Below are positions 29,330 to 37,752 of a stretch of 64,000 nucleotides of DNA, one piece after another. The DNA is from Puniceicoccales bacterium (GTDB lineage Bacteria > Verrucomicrobiota > Verrucomicrobiia > Opitutales > JAIRKQ01). Where the stretch lies: NCBI GenBank assembly GCA_031268175.1, contig JAIRXR010000001.1:28165-92164 (forward strand), written 5' to 3'. Positions within the stretch are counted from its first letter, which is position 1; each line of letters begins with the position of its first letter. The notes beneath the pieces are model-generated. The model was not told the DNA's origin, ran no database searches, and saw only the letters and a list, made by a program, of their open reading frames with translations. The position numbers and the translations under genes were made by a program.

Positions 29330-30238
29330 CTATTGGAGGCTGCCAAATAGCTCACCCTGGCCGGAGTACCGTCTCCGCGCTATCTGCAGCAAAGATTTGA
29401 GCTGCAGCTTTTCGAGCATGGCGAAAATGTCATCCGCACTTCTGTAAATTTTTGCCTCCGGCAAGCCGACATCCATGGAGCCCTGCAGCGATATCAGGCG
29501 GCGATTGCGGGCTATGAGCTCGCCGGATTTGAGCAATTCGTCCCTAATTTTTTTTGACGAAACTTGATCGATATTTTCCAAAAGGCTATCCACTGTGCCG
29601 AATTTTGTCAAAAACGCCGCCGCCCTCTTGGCGCCTATCCCTCTAACACCGGCGATGTTATCGGAAGCATCCCCAAGCAGAGACAGGTAGTCCACGATCT
29701 GTTCCGGGAAAACCCCAAATTTCTTCGCCACACCATCCCTATCCAAAATTCGCCAAACACCTCTCTCGCCAGCCGCCGGCGGCAGCATTTGGAAAATACA
29801 CTCACAGACGCATTGGACGAAATCCTTGTCGCCACTCGCTATGTAGGCGATTTCGCCGCGTTTCTTCACGCCTCTCGCAAAGGCCGCGAGCAGGTCATCT
29901 GCCTCGATGCCCTCGCTGGCAACGATGTAGTAGCCGTGCGCAACGGACAGCAAATTCATATATTCCAATTGGCGCCTGAGGTCGTCCGGCATTGCCTTTC
30001 TGTTGGCTTTGTAGGTAGACAGGATGTTTTTCCTCGCCGCGGAACCACCGGCATCGAAAAATACGCAAACGGCATCTGGCGATACCGTATCCTCCAATTT
30101 CCACAGCGAGCGTACCCATCCGCATACGGCATTGACTGGGACGCCATCGGTCGTTGCCATCTGTGGCACGCCGTAGAAGCACCGAAACGCCATGTTATGC
30201 CCATCTACGAGCAACCAAGTCTTTCTATTCTGCGCCAT
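29330..30238 (-). CDS. Stand-alone 5'-3' exonuclease (FEN/PolA-N type)
   Basis: 302 aa matching the N-terminal nuclease domain of DNA polymerase I without a polymerase. Metal-binding acids are visible in LLVDGHNMAFR, EGIEADDLLAAFA, ASGDKDFVQ and LLGDASDNI; the helix-hairpin-helix is VRGIGAKRAAAFLTKFG. Could remove RNA primers or flaps, or act like ExoIX. A separate polA may exist elsewhere. Starts next to the end of the 214-aa membrane protein gene. Confidence 0.9.
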   Translation of the reverse strand: MAQNRKTWLLVDGHNMAFRCFYGVPQMATTDGVPVNAVCGWVRSLWKLEDTVSPDAVCVFFDAGGSAARKNILSTYKANRKAMPDDLRRQLEYMNLLSVAHGYYIVASEGIEADDLLAAFARGVKKRGEIAYIASGDKDFVQCVCECIFQMLPPAAGERGVWRILDRDGVAKKFGVFPEQIVDYLSLLGDASDNIAGVRGIGAKRAAAFLTKFGTVDSLLENIDQVSSKKIRDELLKSGELIARNRRLISLQGSMDVGLPEAKIYRSADDIFAMLEKLQLKSLLQIARRRYSGQGELFGSLQ

Positions 30239-30883
30239 TTAATCTTCCATTGGAAATGTTTTCCTAAAATTTCCCACGGACAGTAATTTTTCGCACCGCC
30301 CGTCATCCTCGGCAAAACATCCGGCCTGCTGTGCGATTTCCGCAAATTCGCTCGGCGAAGAGAGGATCATGTCCCCGCTTTTGATGCACATAATGCTTCT
30401 CGCGCCGGCGAATTTTACACACCGCTTCATTCCATACCTGGCAGCCGTTGCAGCGTCTTCTAGGAATGAGCCGCCTTTGATGGCTAAGGCGATGCTTTCT
30501 AAATTTTGCCACGGCGACAGATGAATTTCCATCAGAATATTGTCCGCCCTGGCGTCGCTGTCCGCGTCGATTGCCGAAATGATGCGCGCCCTATCTCCGA
30601 CCGCAAACACCGTAACATTACCAATGTCCTCGGCATCGACATCGCACTGCAGCTTCGGTACGCTGGCGCGGCAATTCACATTTCTATCCGTCGGAAGAAA
30701 AAATCCCGCTGAAACGCTGCGCTCGCCAGCCGCGTCGTGCCCGACTATGGAGATACGCGGCACATTTGCGGTGTTCCGCATTCGCACAACTTCATCCGGA
30801 GCAATGCAAAGCATTCCAAGCGCAACCGCGGCAATGGCAACCGCCGCGGCGATTAAATTTCGGATACCACTGCCGCTAGGCAT
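30239..30883 (-). CDS. Single-span membrane protein downstream of a histidine kinase, unknown
   Basis: 214 aa. One N-terminal membrane helix (IRNLIAAAVAIAAVALGMLC), then an extracytoplasmic domain of about 180 residues with five or six cysteines and no recognised fold. ATG 30883 is chosen because it overlaps the kinase stop (ATGCCTAG) and has a GGAGGA ribosome-binding site five bases upstream, so the two are translationally coupled. That suggests a role in the kinase's signalling or its output. Ends next to the exonuclease start. Confidence 0.7.
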   Translation of the reverse strand: MPSGSGIRNLIAAAVAIAAVALGMLCIAPDEVVRMRNTANVPRISIVGHDAAGERSVSAGFFLPTDRNVNCRASVPKLQCDVDAEDIGNVTVFAVGDRARIISAIDADSDARADNILMEIHLSPWQNLESIALAIKGGSFLEDAATAARYGMKRCVKFAGARSIMCIKSGDMILSSPSEFAEIAQQAGCFAEDDGRCEKLLSVGNFRKTFPMED

Positions 30884-32129
30884 CGCGTCCTCCAGTTCGC
30901 TCCTCCGCGACGAGAAGGTCACTTCTTCCGCTTCCACGATCCGCTATTTGCAAATTTTTGTGGCCTTCTCCGGCGGGTAGCAGCGGCATGCGCTTGTCCT
31001 TCCTTGGAAAGCATAGGGAAATTTTCGTGCCCACGTTTTCGGTGCTCAAAATGTCAATGGTCGCCCCGTGTTCCCTCAAAATTCTCTCAATTATGACCAT
31101 TCCAAGGCCATTTCCATCTTTTTTCGTCGAAAAATACGGCTGAAAAATCTTATCCAAAAGTTCGCATGAAATTCCGACGCCGCTATCAGTAAACGACAAA
31201 ATGACGTCGCTGTCATTCGCGCTTCCATCGATGACTATCGCACCGCCACCGGAAATCGCCTCGCAGGAATTTTTCAAAACATTGAAAAAAATCTGCTTCA
31301 ATTGTGAAAAATCTCCCAAAACCGTCGGCAATTTCCCAACATTGCAGACGACCTTTATGTTTAGAGATTTGAACTCTACATCCGTCAGGGCTAGTGCTTC
31401 TTCCAGGACCTTGTCCAGGGAAACATCGTCCATCTTCGGCTTCTGCGGATGGAAGGCACGCAAAAAATTCCTTACAATGCCGTCCAGCCTTGAAATTTCA
31501 CCGAGGCAAATGCCTATGGACACTTCCAGTTTCCCGCGACCTTCGCGATCGCGCACGAGCTTGCACTGCCTTTGCATCAGTTGCAAGCGCAATCCGATGG
31601 CGTTGAGCGGGTTGCCGATTTCGTGGGCTACGCCACTCGCAAGCAGCATCACGGATGAAATTTTTTCGTCATTCAGCGCCTTCTCAGACGTGCTGCGCGC
31701 CTCAGTCACGTCGGCGATTCTCACGGCAAACATTTTTTCGTCCCCTTCACCATCGCCGCGCATCGCCGTCATCGTCACGCTCAGTATTCTTTTTTGCGGA
31801 TAAGAAACTCTGATTTCCTTCGAAAAAAACGAATTACCAGCGTCCATTGGTGCGCCACCGAAATCGAAAAGCGCTATGAATTCTGGAATATACTTCCACA
31901 GTATGTCCGATCGCTTTGGATTTGATATTCCAAGCAGCTCGCAGGCGGATCTGTTGCAGTAAAAAATTTCCCCGCTGGAATTGATAACCACCACGCTGTC
32001 CCCGATAATGTCAAATGTTTTCTTGAAAAAATCGCGCTGCCGCCAGAGGTGCTTTGCTAAGATGCGCAAATCCGCAACGTCCAGCACATCCACCATGTCG
32101 AACAGCTTCCTTATGCCATCATCATTCAT
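30876..32129 (-). CDS. PAS-domain sensor histidine kinase, NtrB-like
   Basis: 417 aa, cytoplasmic. PAS domain about residues 35-140 (SVVVINSSGEIFYCNRSACE), then the H-box with phosphorylated His169 in ASGVAHEIGNPLNAI, N-box NVLKNSCEAI, G1 DSGVGI, F-box IFQPYFST and G2 GNGLGM. H-box and overall form resemble NtrB/HydH-type kinases that act on sigma-54 activators. No response regulator is encoded in the window. ATG 32129 chosen; the frame is open to 32180. Divergent from the phosphoglucomutase gene. Confidence 0.9.
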   Translation of the reverse strand: MNDDGIRKLFDMVDVLDVADLRILAKHLWRQRDFFKKTFDIIGDSVVVINSSGEIFYCNRSACELLGISNPKRSDILWKYIPEFIALFDFGGAPMDAGNSFFSKEIRVSYPQKRILSVTMTAMRGDGEGDEKMFAVRIADVTEARSTSEKALNDEKISSVMLLASGVAHEIGNPLNAIGLRLQLMQRQCKLVRDREGRGKLEVSIGICLGEISRLDGIVRNFLRAFHPQKPKMDDVSLDKVLEEALALTDVEFKSLNIKVVCNVGKLPTVLGDFSQLKQIFFNVLKNSCEAISGGGAIVIDGSANDSDVILSFTDSGVGISCELLDKIFQPYFSTKKDGNGLGMVIIERILREHGATIDILSTENVGTKISLCFPRKDKRMPLLPAGEGHKNLQIADRGSGRSDLLVAEERTGGRDA

Positions 32130-32200
32130 GGACTTCGGGGAAAACCCGCCACCTACGTTTAAACAAAATTTTTCGCCCAAACCAAACTTTTATTTTTCAC

Positions 32201-32219
32201 TTCCTTTTTTTAAAAGGAA
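32201..32219. promoter_or_regulatory. Perfect palindrome between the kinase and phosphoglucomutase genes
   Basis: TTCCTTTT (32201-32208) and AAAAGGAA (32212-32219) are exact complements around three T. It lies in the 111-base divergent intergenic region, 22 bases before the phosphoglucomutase ATG. It could be an operator; from a transcription view it is too A/T-based to be a strong terminator. Confidence 0.35.
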
Positions 32220-32240
32220 TCATTTCATCCGCAAGCGGAG

Positions 32241-34190
32241 ATGGAAGCGTTTTTACGCAAAAATGTGTTGGCGGAATCAACCAAAAATCTGATGGCGATG
32301 TGGCAATGTGGTAATCTGCCGGACTGGGCAAGGAAATCCATCGGTGAACTAGTCGAGAGGCGGCTCGTAGGCGAAATAAACGACAGATTTTTCAAAACTT
32401 TGGAATTTGGGACTGGTGGCATGCGGAGCAGAACCATTGGGGATGTGGTTACCAGCGCCGAACGCGGAAACTCCAAAACTAGCAAACCGGATTTCGCGGC
32501 AGTCGGATCGGCCTATTTGAACGACTTTAACATAGTCGGAGCGACGATTGCGCTGTTTAGATACTGCTCAAAATTTCTGGGCGGCAGCGGATGCTTCCAG
32601 GAAGTTCCGTCCGTTGCAATTGCCTACGACACGCGGCACTTTTCAAGGCATTTTTGCGAATTGGCGGCCTCCGCATGGGTTAGGCTTGGAGGCCAAGCCA
32701 TGATCTACGAATCGCCACGCTCCACGCCGCAATTGAGCTTCACCGTGAGGCACCTGCATTGCACCGCCGGCATCATGATAACAGCCAGCCACAATCCGTG
32801 GCATGACAACGGATTCAAGGCGTATTTCGGAGACGGCGCGCAAATGGTGGATCCGCATGCGTCCGGCGTGATTGCTGAGTTCAATGGCGTGACCATGGAC
32901 GAAATTTGCCGATGCTGCGGAAAAAGCCTATCGAATGTCGCCACCCTAGGTTCCGAAATTGACTGCCACTATCGAACAGCTGCGGCGAACTCGCTGCTGC
33001 GCGCGGACATTCTCGAAAAAACCCCAATTCGCGCCGCGTTTTCTCCGCTGCATGGAACCGGAGGAATTGCCGCCATCCCGCTCATGGAAAGCCACGGCGT
33101 GGAATGCGCCGTCGTCGAGGAGCAGAATGACTGCGACCCAAACTTTTCAACGGTGAAATCGCCAAATCCGGAAAATGGAGACGCCATGGCCATGGCCATC
33201 GCCCTTGGAAAAGACGTTGGAGCGGACATCGCGCTCGCTACGGACCCCGATGGCGATAGGCTGGCCATCGCCGCAAGGGGAGTTGGCGGAGAATTTGAAA
33301 TTTTTAGCGGCAACGTCAGCGGTGCACTGATTGCCGAATACAGGATATCGCAGTTGAAAATTCTCGGCAAAATCCCGGAAAATGGGTCGAGAAACGCAGC
33401 GCTCATAAAGACGTTCGTCACGACGCCATTGGTCGATAAAATCGCCGATTTCCACGGCATAAAGTGCATAAACACGCTCACCGGATTCAAGTGGATTGGA
33501 GCAAAAATGCTGAACTATGAAACGGACGCACTTGCCAAGGAGCGCGCACTAACCGGAGCCTCAGTAAATTACGATGCCATGGAAACGGATGCACGCCGCA
33601 GCATGCTGCTCAAACACAGCACGCTGTTCATTTTCGGCTGCGAGGAGAGCTACGGCTGCCTTGCGGTCGACAACATTCGCGACAAGGACGCCAACGGCGC
33701 ATGCTTGATGGCCTGCGAGATGGCAGCGTACGCAAAATCGATTGGAAAAACTCTGCTCGAATTGCGCGACGACATGTACGTCAAATATGGCTACTTCGGC
33801 GAATCCGTGCTGAACATCTACTTCGATGGAGTAAATGGCGCGCAAAAAATTGAAAATATTTTGGCGAGCTACGGGTATAATCCACCAACCGAAATGTGTG
33901 AGCATGCCGTCGAAAAAATTACGGATTTTTCGAAGGAAAAAATCACCGACGGCGACGGGAAGATAATTCCTTCGCAGAAATTTTTTTTCATGACGCTGGC
34001 CAACGGCGTAAAATTTGCAGTTCGATCCAGCGGAACTGAGCCTAAAATCAAATTTTACATGTTTGCGGAAGCAAATGTATCCGGCAAACCGCAGCTCGCG
34101 GCCGCCAGGGAAAGGACGGCGCAAACGCTGCGCGAACTGGAAAAATTTTTGCGGGAGGACGCCCACAATCGGTCAAATTTTACGGCTTGA
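32241..34190 (+). CDS. Phosphoglucomutase/phosphomannomutase family enzyme
   Basis: 649 aa alpha-D-phosphohexomutase of the long PgcA/PGM2 type. Phosphoserine loop TASHNP (about 181-186), Mg loop DPDGDR (about 336-341), sugar loop GCEESYG and phosphate loop RSSGTEPKIKFYM (about 595) are all intact. Interconverts glucose-1-phosphate and glucose-6-phosphate, linking glycogen phosphorylase (also encoded here) to glycolysis. Its TGA overlaps a TTG start for kdsA. Confidence 0.92.
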   Translation: MEAFLRKNVLAESTKNLMAMWQCGNLPDWARKSIGELVERRLVGEINDRFFKTLEFGTGGMRSRTIGDVVTSAERGNSKTSKPDFAAVGSAYLNDFNIVGATIALFRYCSKFLGGSGCFQEVPSVAIAYDTRHFSRHFCELAASAWVRLGGQAMIYESPRSTPQLSFTVRHLHCTAGIMITASHNPWHDNGFKAYFGDGAQMVDPHASGVIAEFNGVTMDEICRCCGKSLSNVATLGSEIDCHYRTAAANSLLRADILEKTPIRAAFSPLHGTGGIAAIPLMESHGVECAVVEEQNDCDPNFSTVKSPNPENGDAMAMAIALGKDVGADIALATDPDGDRLAIAARGVGGEFEIFSGNVSGALIAEYRISQLKILGKIPENGSRNAALIKTFVTTPLVDKIADFHGIKCINTLTGFKWIGAKMLNYETDALAKERALTGASVNYDAMETDARRSMLLKHSTLFIFGCEESYGCLAVDNIRDKDANGACLMACEMAAYAKSIGKTLLELRDDMYVKYGYFGESVLNIYFDGVNGAQKIENILASYGYNPPTEMCEHAVEKITDFSKEKITDGDGKIIPSQKFFFMTLANGVKFAVRSSGTEPKIKFYMFAEANVSGKPQLAAARERTAQTLRELEKFLREDAHNRSNFTA

Positions 34191-35020
34191 ACTCCATTGA
34201 AATTTCGCAAATTTGTGGAAAAATGATTTTCGACGGAAGTAAATTACTGCTCATTGCCGGCCCCTGCTCTCTGGAAAATGAAAGCGTCGCGTTCTCAACG
34301 GCGGAGTGCTTAGTCTCCCTACAAAGCGATTTTGCCGAACTAAATATCGTGTATAAGGGGTCCTTCGACAAGGCAAACAGGACCTCCATCCACAGCAAAA
34401 GGGGACCGGGCATCGAAGAAGGCCTCCGCCTGCTGGGAGAGGTTAGAGCTCGCTACGGATTGCGTCTGGCGACGGACATCCATCTGCCGGAACAAGCTAA
34501 GCCGGTAGCCGAGGTCTGCGATGTGCTGCAAATTCCGGCGTTCCTCTGCAGGCAAACGGACATACTGGTCGCCGCCGCAAGAACTGGCAAGGCGGTTAGC
34601 GTAAAGAAAGGGCAATTTCTCGCCCCGGAAGACATGAGGCACGTAGTTGGCAAACTCAGGGAATCGAATGCCGGGGAAATTTGGCAAATTGAACGTGGAG
34701 CGACATTTGGCTACAACAATCTCGTCGTTGACATGCGTTCGTTTTCGGTAATGAAAAGGAACAAATGTCCAGCAATTTTTGACGCTACGCACAGCGTGCA
34801 GTTGCCCGGAACGGCGGCCAGCGGTACCGGCGGGGACAGGGCTTTTGCGCCAATTCTCGCGAAAGCTGCGCTGGCGAGCGGGGCCGATGGGCTATTTTTC
34901 GAAATTCATCCCGATCCCGAAAATGCTATCTGCGACGCCGCAAACCAGCTCGCCGTAGGGGACTTTCCATGTATCGTTTCTGATTGCCTAAAAATTTGGC
35001 ACGCCGCAAAAAATTTGTGA
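34187..35020 (+). CDS. kdsA: 3-deoxy-8-phosphooctulonate synthase
   Basis: 277 aa. Condenses arabinose-5-phosphate with phosphoenolpyruvate to make KDO-8-phosphate for the LPS core. LLLIAGPCSLEN carries the Cys of the metal-dependent class; YKGSFDKANRTS and FDATHSVQLPG are canonical. TTG at 34187 overlaps the upstream stop (TTGA) and gives the family's N-terminal length; ATG 34223 is the alternative. Confidence 0.94.
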   Translation: MNSIEISQICGKMIFDGSKLLLIAGPCSLENESVAFSTAECLVSLQSDFAELNIVYKGSFDKANRTSIHSKRGPGIEEGLRLLGEVRARYGLRLATDIHLPEQAKPVAEVCDVLQIPAFLCRQTDILVAAARTGKAVSVKKGQFLAPEDMRHVVGKLRESNAGEIWQIERGATFGYNNLVVDMRSFSVMKRNKCPAIFDATHSVQLPGTAASGTGGDRAFAPILAKAALASGADGLFFEIHPDPENAICDAANQLAVGDFPCIVSDCLKIWHAAKNL

Positions 35021-35191
35021 TCGCCAAGCCACTCACCGAAACCTTACGCAGGAAAAATTACAGTTCCAAGCCAACTTTTGCCGATTGCATGGGCTGATTT
35101 CGCTGTCGCAGCCGCCGCATTGGCGGAAATTATAAAAGTTTTGGCATTGAAATTTGTCAATTTTTGTATTCAATGGTGACAGATTTGTTGT

Positions 35192-37717
35192 ATGCGTGAA
35201 ATTTGGAGCGATGCGGTGGATGTGATGGCGTCGATTCGCAAAAAGGACGGCGCGGAATCGGCAGACGGAAAGGTGCAGCCACAGGGTCGAAAATTGCGCA
35301 TAAAGGAATCCATCATAAAACACCTGCAGTTTGACCTAGCTAGGAACCAGGGAACGGCTACGCTGCGCGATTGGTGGGTAGCCACGTGCCTAATGGCTCG
35401 TGAAATGATCATGGCGCAGTTCATAAGGACCCAGAGGACGCACCACGGCAGCAACGTGCGCAAAGTCTACTACATATCGCTGGAGTACCTCCCGGGCAGG
35501 CTGCTGAAAAACAATTTGATAAATTTCGGCATACTGGGAGACACGAAAAAAGCCCTCGAAATTTTAGGGCAAAACTTCGATGACATAGAAAACGTTGAGC
35601 CGGACATGGGGCTTGGCAATGGCGGACTCGGGAGATTGGCTTCCTGCTTCCAGGACTCACTGGCAACGCTGAATTACCCGGCCGTCGCCTACGGTATCCA
35701 CTACGAATTGGGGCTTTTTAGACAGAAATTTGTGGACGGGAAGCAGGTGGAGACGCCGGATAGTTGGCTGCTGCCCGGTACGCCGTGGCAGGTTTGCCGT
35801 CCGGAAAACACGCAAAACGTCAAGCTCTACGGCTCAGTCGAATTCTGCTACGACAACTCTGGAAGACTGACCCCACTGTGGAAAAATTGCGAGATCATGC
35901 AGGGAGTCCCATGGGACATTTCCATAACCGGGTACAAATCTCCAACGGTAAATTTCATGCGCCTCTGGGAGGCACGCTCGGCCGCCGAATTCGACCTGAA
36001 AATGTTCAACGATGGCAAATTTTTCGAGGCAATGGACAAACAAACGCGGAATGAGACCATTTCCAAGGTTTTGTATCCAAACGACTCTACGGAGGGCGGG
36101 AAAATACTGCGCCTCACGCAGCAATACTTCTTCGTTAGCTGCTCCATACAGGATATAATTCGCAGGTTTAAAAACGCGAACAAAAGCTTTGACGCTTTCC
36201 CGGAGAAGGTGGCGATACAGCTAAACGATACACATCCGACTATCGCAGTGGTTGAGCTGCTGCGCATACTGCTGGACGAGGAACTCTTTTCCTGGGAGAG
36301 AGCGTGGGATATCTGCAAGCGAACATTTTCGTACACAAACCATACGCTGCTGCCGGAGGCGCTCGAAGAATGGCCAGCCGGCCTATTCGAATACCTTTTG
36401 CCACGCCACTATCAGCTAATTTGCGAAATCAACCGCCGATTTCTCTGCGGAGAAGTTGAAAAAAAATGGCCCGGCGACGATTCGAAAAAGAGGGCACTGT
36501 CGATAATCAGCGGTGATGGCACGAAGGTTGTGCGCATGGCGCACCTCGCCGTTGCATGCTGCGAACACGTAAATGGCGTTGCTGCCATGCATTCGGATCT
36601 GGTAAAAAAGCTCCTTTTCCCGCTGTTCAACGAGCTGTATCCGCAAAAATTTACGAATGTTACAAACGGCGTCACGCCGAGGATGTGGCTGCGCTGCTGC
36701 AATCCGAATTTGTCAAAACTCCTCGACCGTGCCATTGGGCAGAAATGGACATCTGATTTGGGAAAGCTGCGAGATCTGGAAAAATTTTCCGACGACCCCA
36801 TATTCCAGCAAAAATTTCTGGAAATCAAAAGGCTGAACAAGGTCAACTTGGCGAAAAAAATTGCCAGCTTGTGCGGCATAGAAGTCAATGTCGACTCGCT
36901 CTTTGACGTCCAAATTAAAAGGCTCCACGAATACAAACGGCAGCACCTAAATCTACTGCACATCCTGACCCTCTACAGACGCGTTGTCGGTGGAGATGAA
37001 ACCGTCGTCCCACGCACATTTATCTTTGGGGCAAAGGCTGCTCCAGGATACTACATGGCCAAGCAGATAATCCACGCAATCAACGTTGTCGCTGACAAGG
37101 TCAACGCCAATTCGATGAACGACAAAATACGCATCGCATTTCTCCCAAACTACAACGTTTCCCTGGCATGCGACATAATCCCAGCGGCGGACTTATCCGA
37201 ACAAATTTCAACCGCCGGAAAAGAAGCATCGGGAACTGGAAACATGAAGTTGGCGATGAATGGCGCGTGTACAATTTGCACGCTCGATGGAGCGAATGTG
37301 GAAATCAAAGAGGAAGTTGGCGACGAAAATATTTTCGTTTTCGGGCACACGGAGGGCGAAATAAAGGCGATGCGGGAGCGCGGATACAATCCGTACGACT
37401 ACTACAACCGCAGCGAAGATTTGCACTACATCCTCGATTGGATGGCCTCGAGCAACTTCGTTTCAGCGTCCGGGGAAGCTCCGCTCAGGAACATAAGAAA
37501 CAATCTCCTCGACGGAGGGGATCCTTTTTTTGCGTTGGCTGACTTTGAAAGCTACGTGCACACGCAGAGAATCATCGATGAAACATTCCAAAACAGACCG
37601 CAGTGGGCAAAGAAGGCCATTCTAAACGTTACGCGGTCCGGAAAATTTTCCAGTGATCGGGCCATCAGGGATTACGCGACAAACATTTGGAATCTAAGCC
37701 CGGTTGCCATAAAATAA
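35192..37717 (+). CDS. glgP: Glycogen/maltodextrin phosphorylase
   Basis: 841 aa. Releases glucose-1-phosphate from alpha-1,4-glucans. YYISLEYLPGRLL, MGLGNGGLGRLA and the pyridoxal-phosphate lysine region KEASGTGNMKLAMNGA (about 676-691) are diagnostic. No ribosome-binding site is obvious before ATG 35192; a second ATG at 35225 has GGTGG upstream. MalQ, encoded at 43.6 kb, and the phosphoglucomutase complete a glucan breakdown route. The 170 bases before it hold no gene. Confidence 0.96.
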   Translation: MREIWSDAVDVMASIRKKDGAESADGKVQPQGRKLRIKESIIKHLQFDLARNQGTATLRDWWVATCLMAREMIMAQFIRTQRTHHGSNVRKVYYISLEYLPGRLLKNNLINFGILGDTKKALEILGQNFDDIENVEPDMGLGNGGLGRLASCFQDSLATLNYPAVAYGIHYELGLFRQKFVDGKQVETPDSWLLPGTPWQVCRPENTQNVKLYGSVEFCYDNSGRLTPLWKNCEIMQGVPWDISITGYKSPTVNFMRLWEARSAAEFDLKMFNDGKFFEAMDKQTRNETISKVLYPNDSTEGGKILRLTQQYFFVSCSIQDIIRRFKNANKSFDAFPEKVAIQLNDTHPTIAVVELLRILLDEELFSWERAWDICKRTFSYTNHTLLPEALEEWPAGLFEYLLPRHYQLICEINRRFLCGEVEKKWPGDDSKKRALSIISGDGTKVVRMAHLAVACCEHVNGVAAMHSDLVKKLLFPLFNELYPQKFTNVTNGVTPRMWLRCCNPNLSKLLDRAIGQKWTSDLGKLRDLEKFSDDPIFQQKFLEIKRLNKVNLAKKIASLCGIEVNVDSLFDVQIKRLHEYKRQHLNLLHILTLYRRVVGGDETVVPRTFIFGAKAAPGYYMAKQIIHAINVVADKVNANSMNDKIRIAFLPNYNVSLACDIIPAADLSEQISTAGKEASGTGNMKLAMNGACTICTLDGANVEIKEEVGDENIFVFGHTEGEIKAMRERGYNPYDYYNRSEDLHYILDWMASSNFVSASGEAPLRNIRNNLLDGGDPFFALADFESYVHTQRIIDETFQNRPQWAKKAILNVTRSGKFSSDRAIRDYATNIWNLSPVAIK

Positions 37718-37752
37718 GCTCAGAGTGAAATCTAATTAGAAAATACGTTGCC

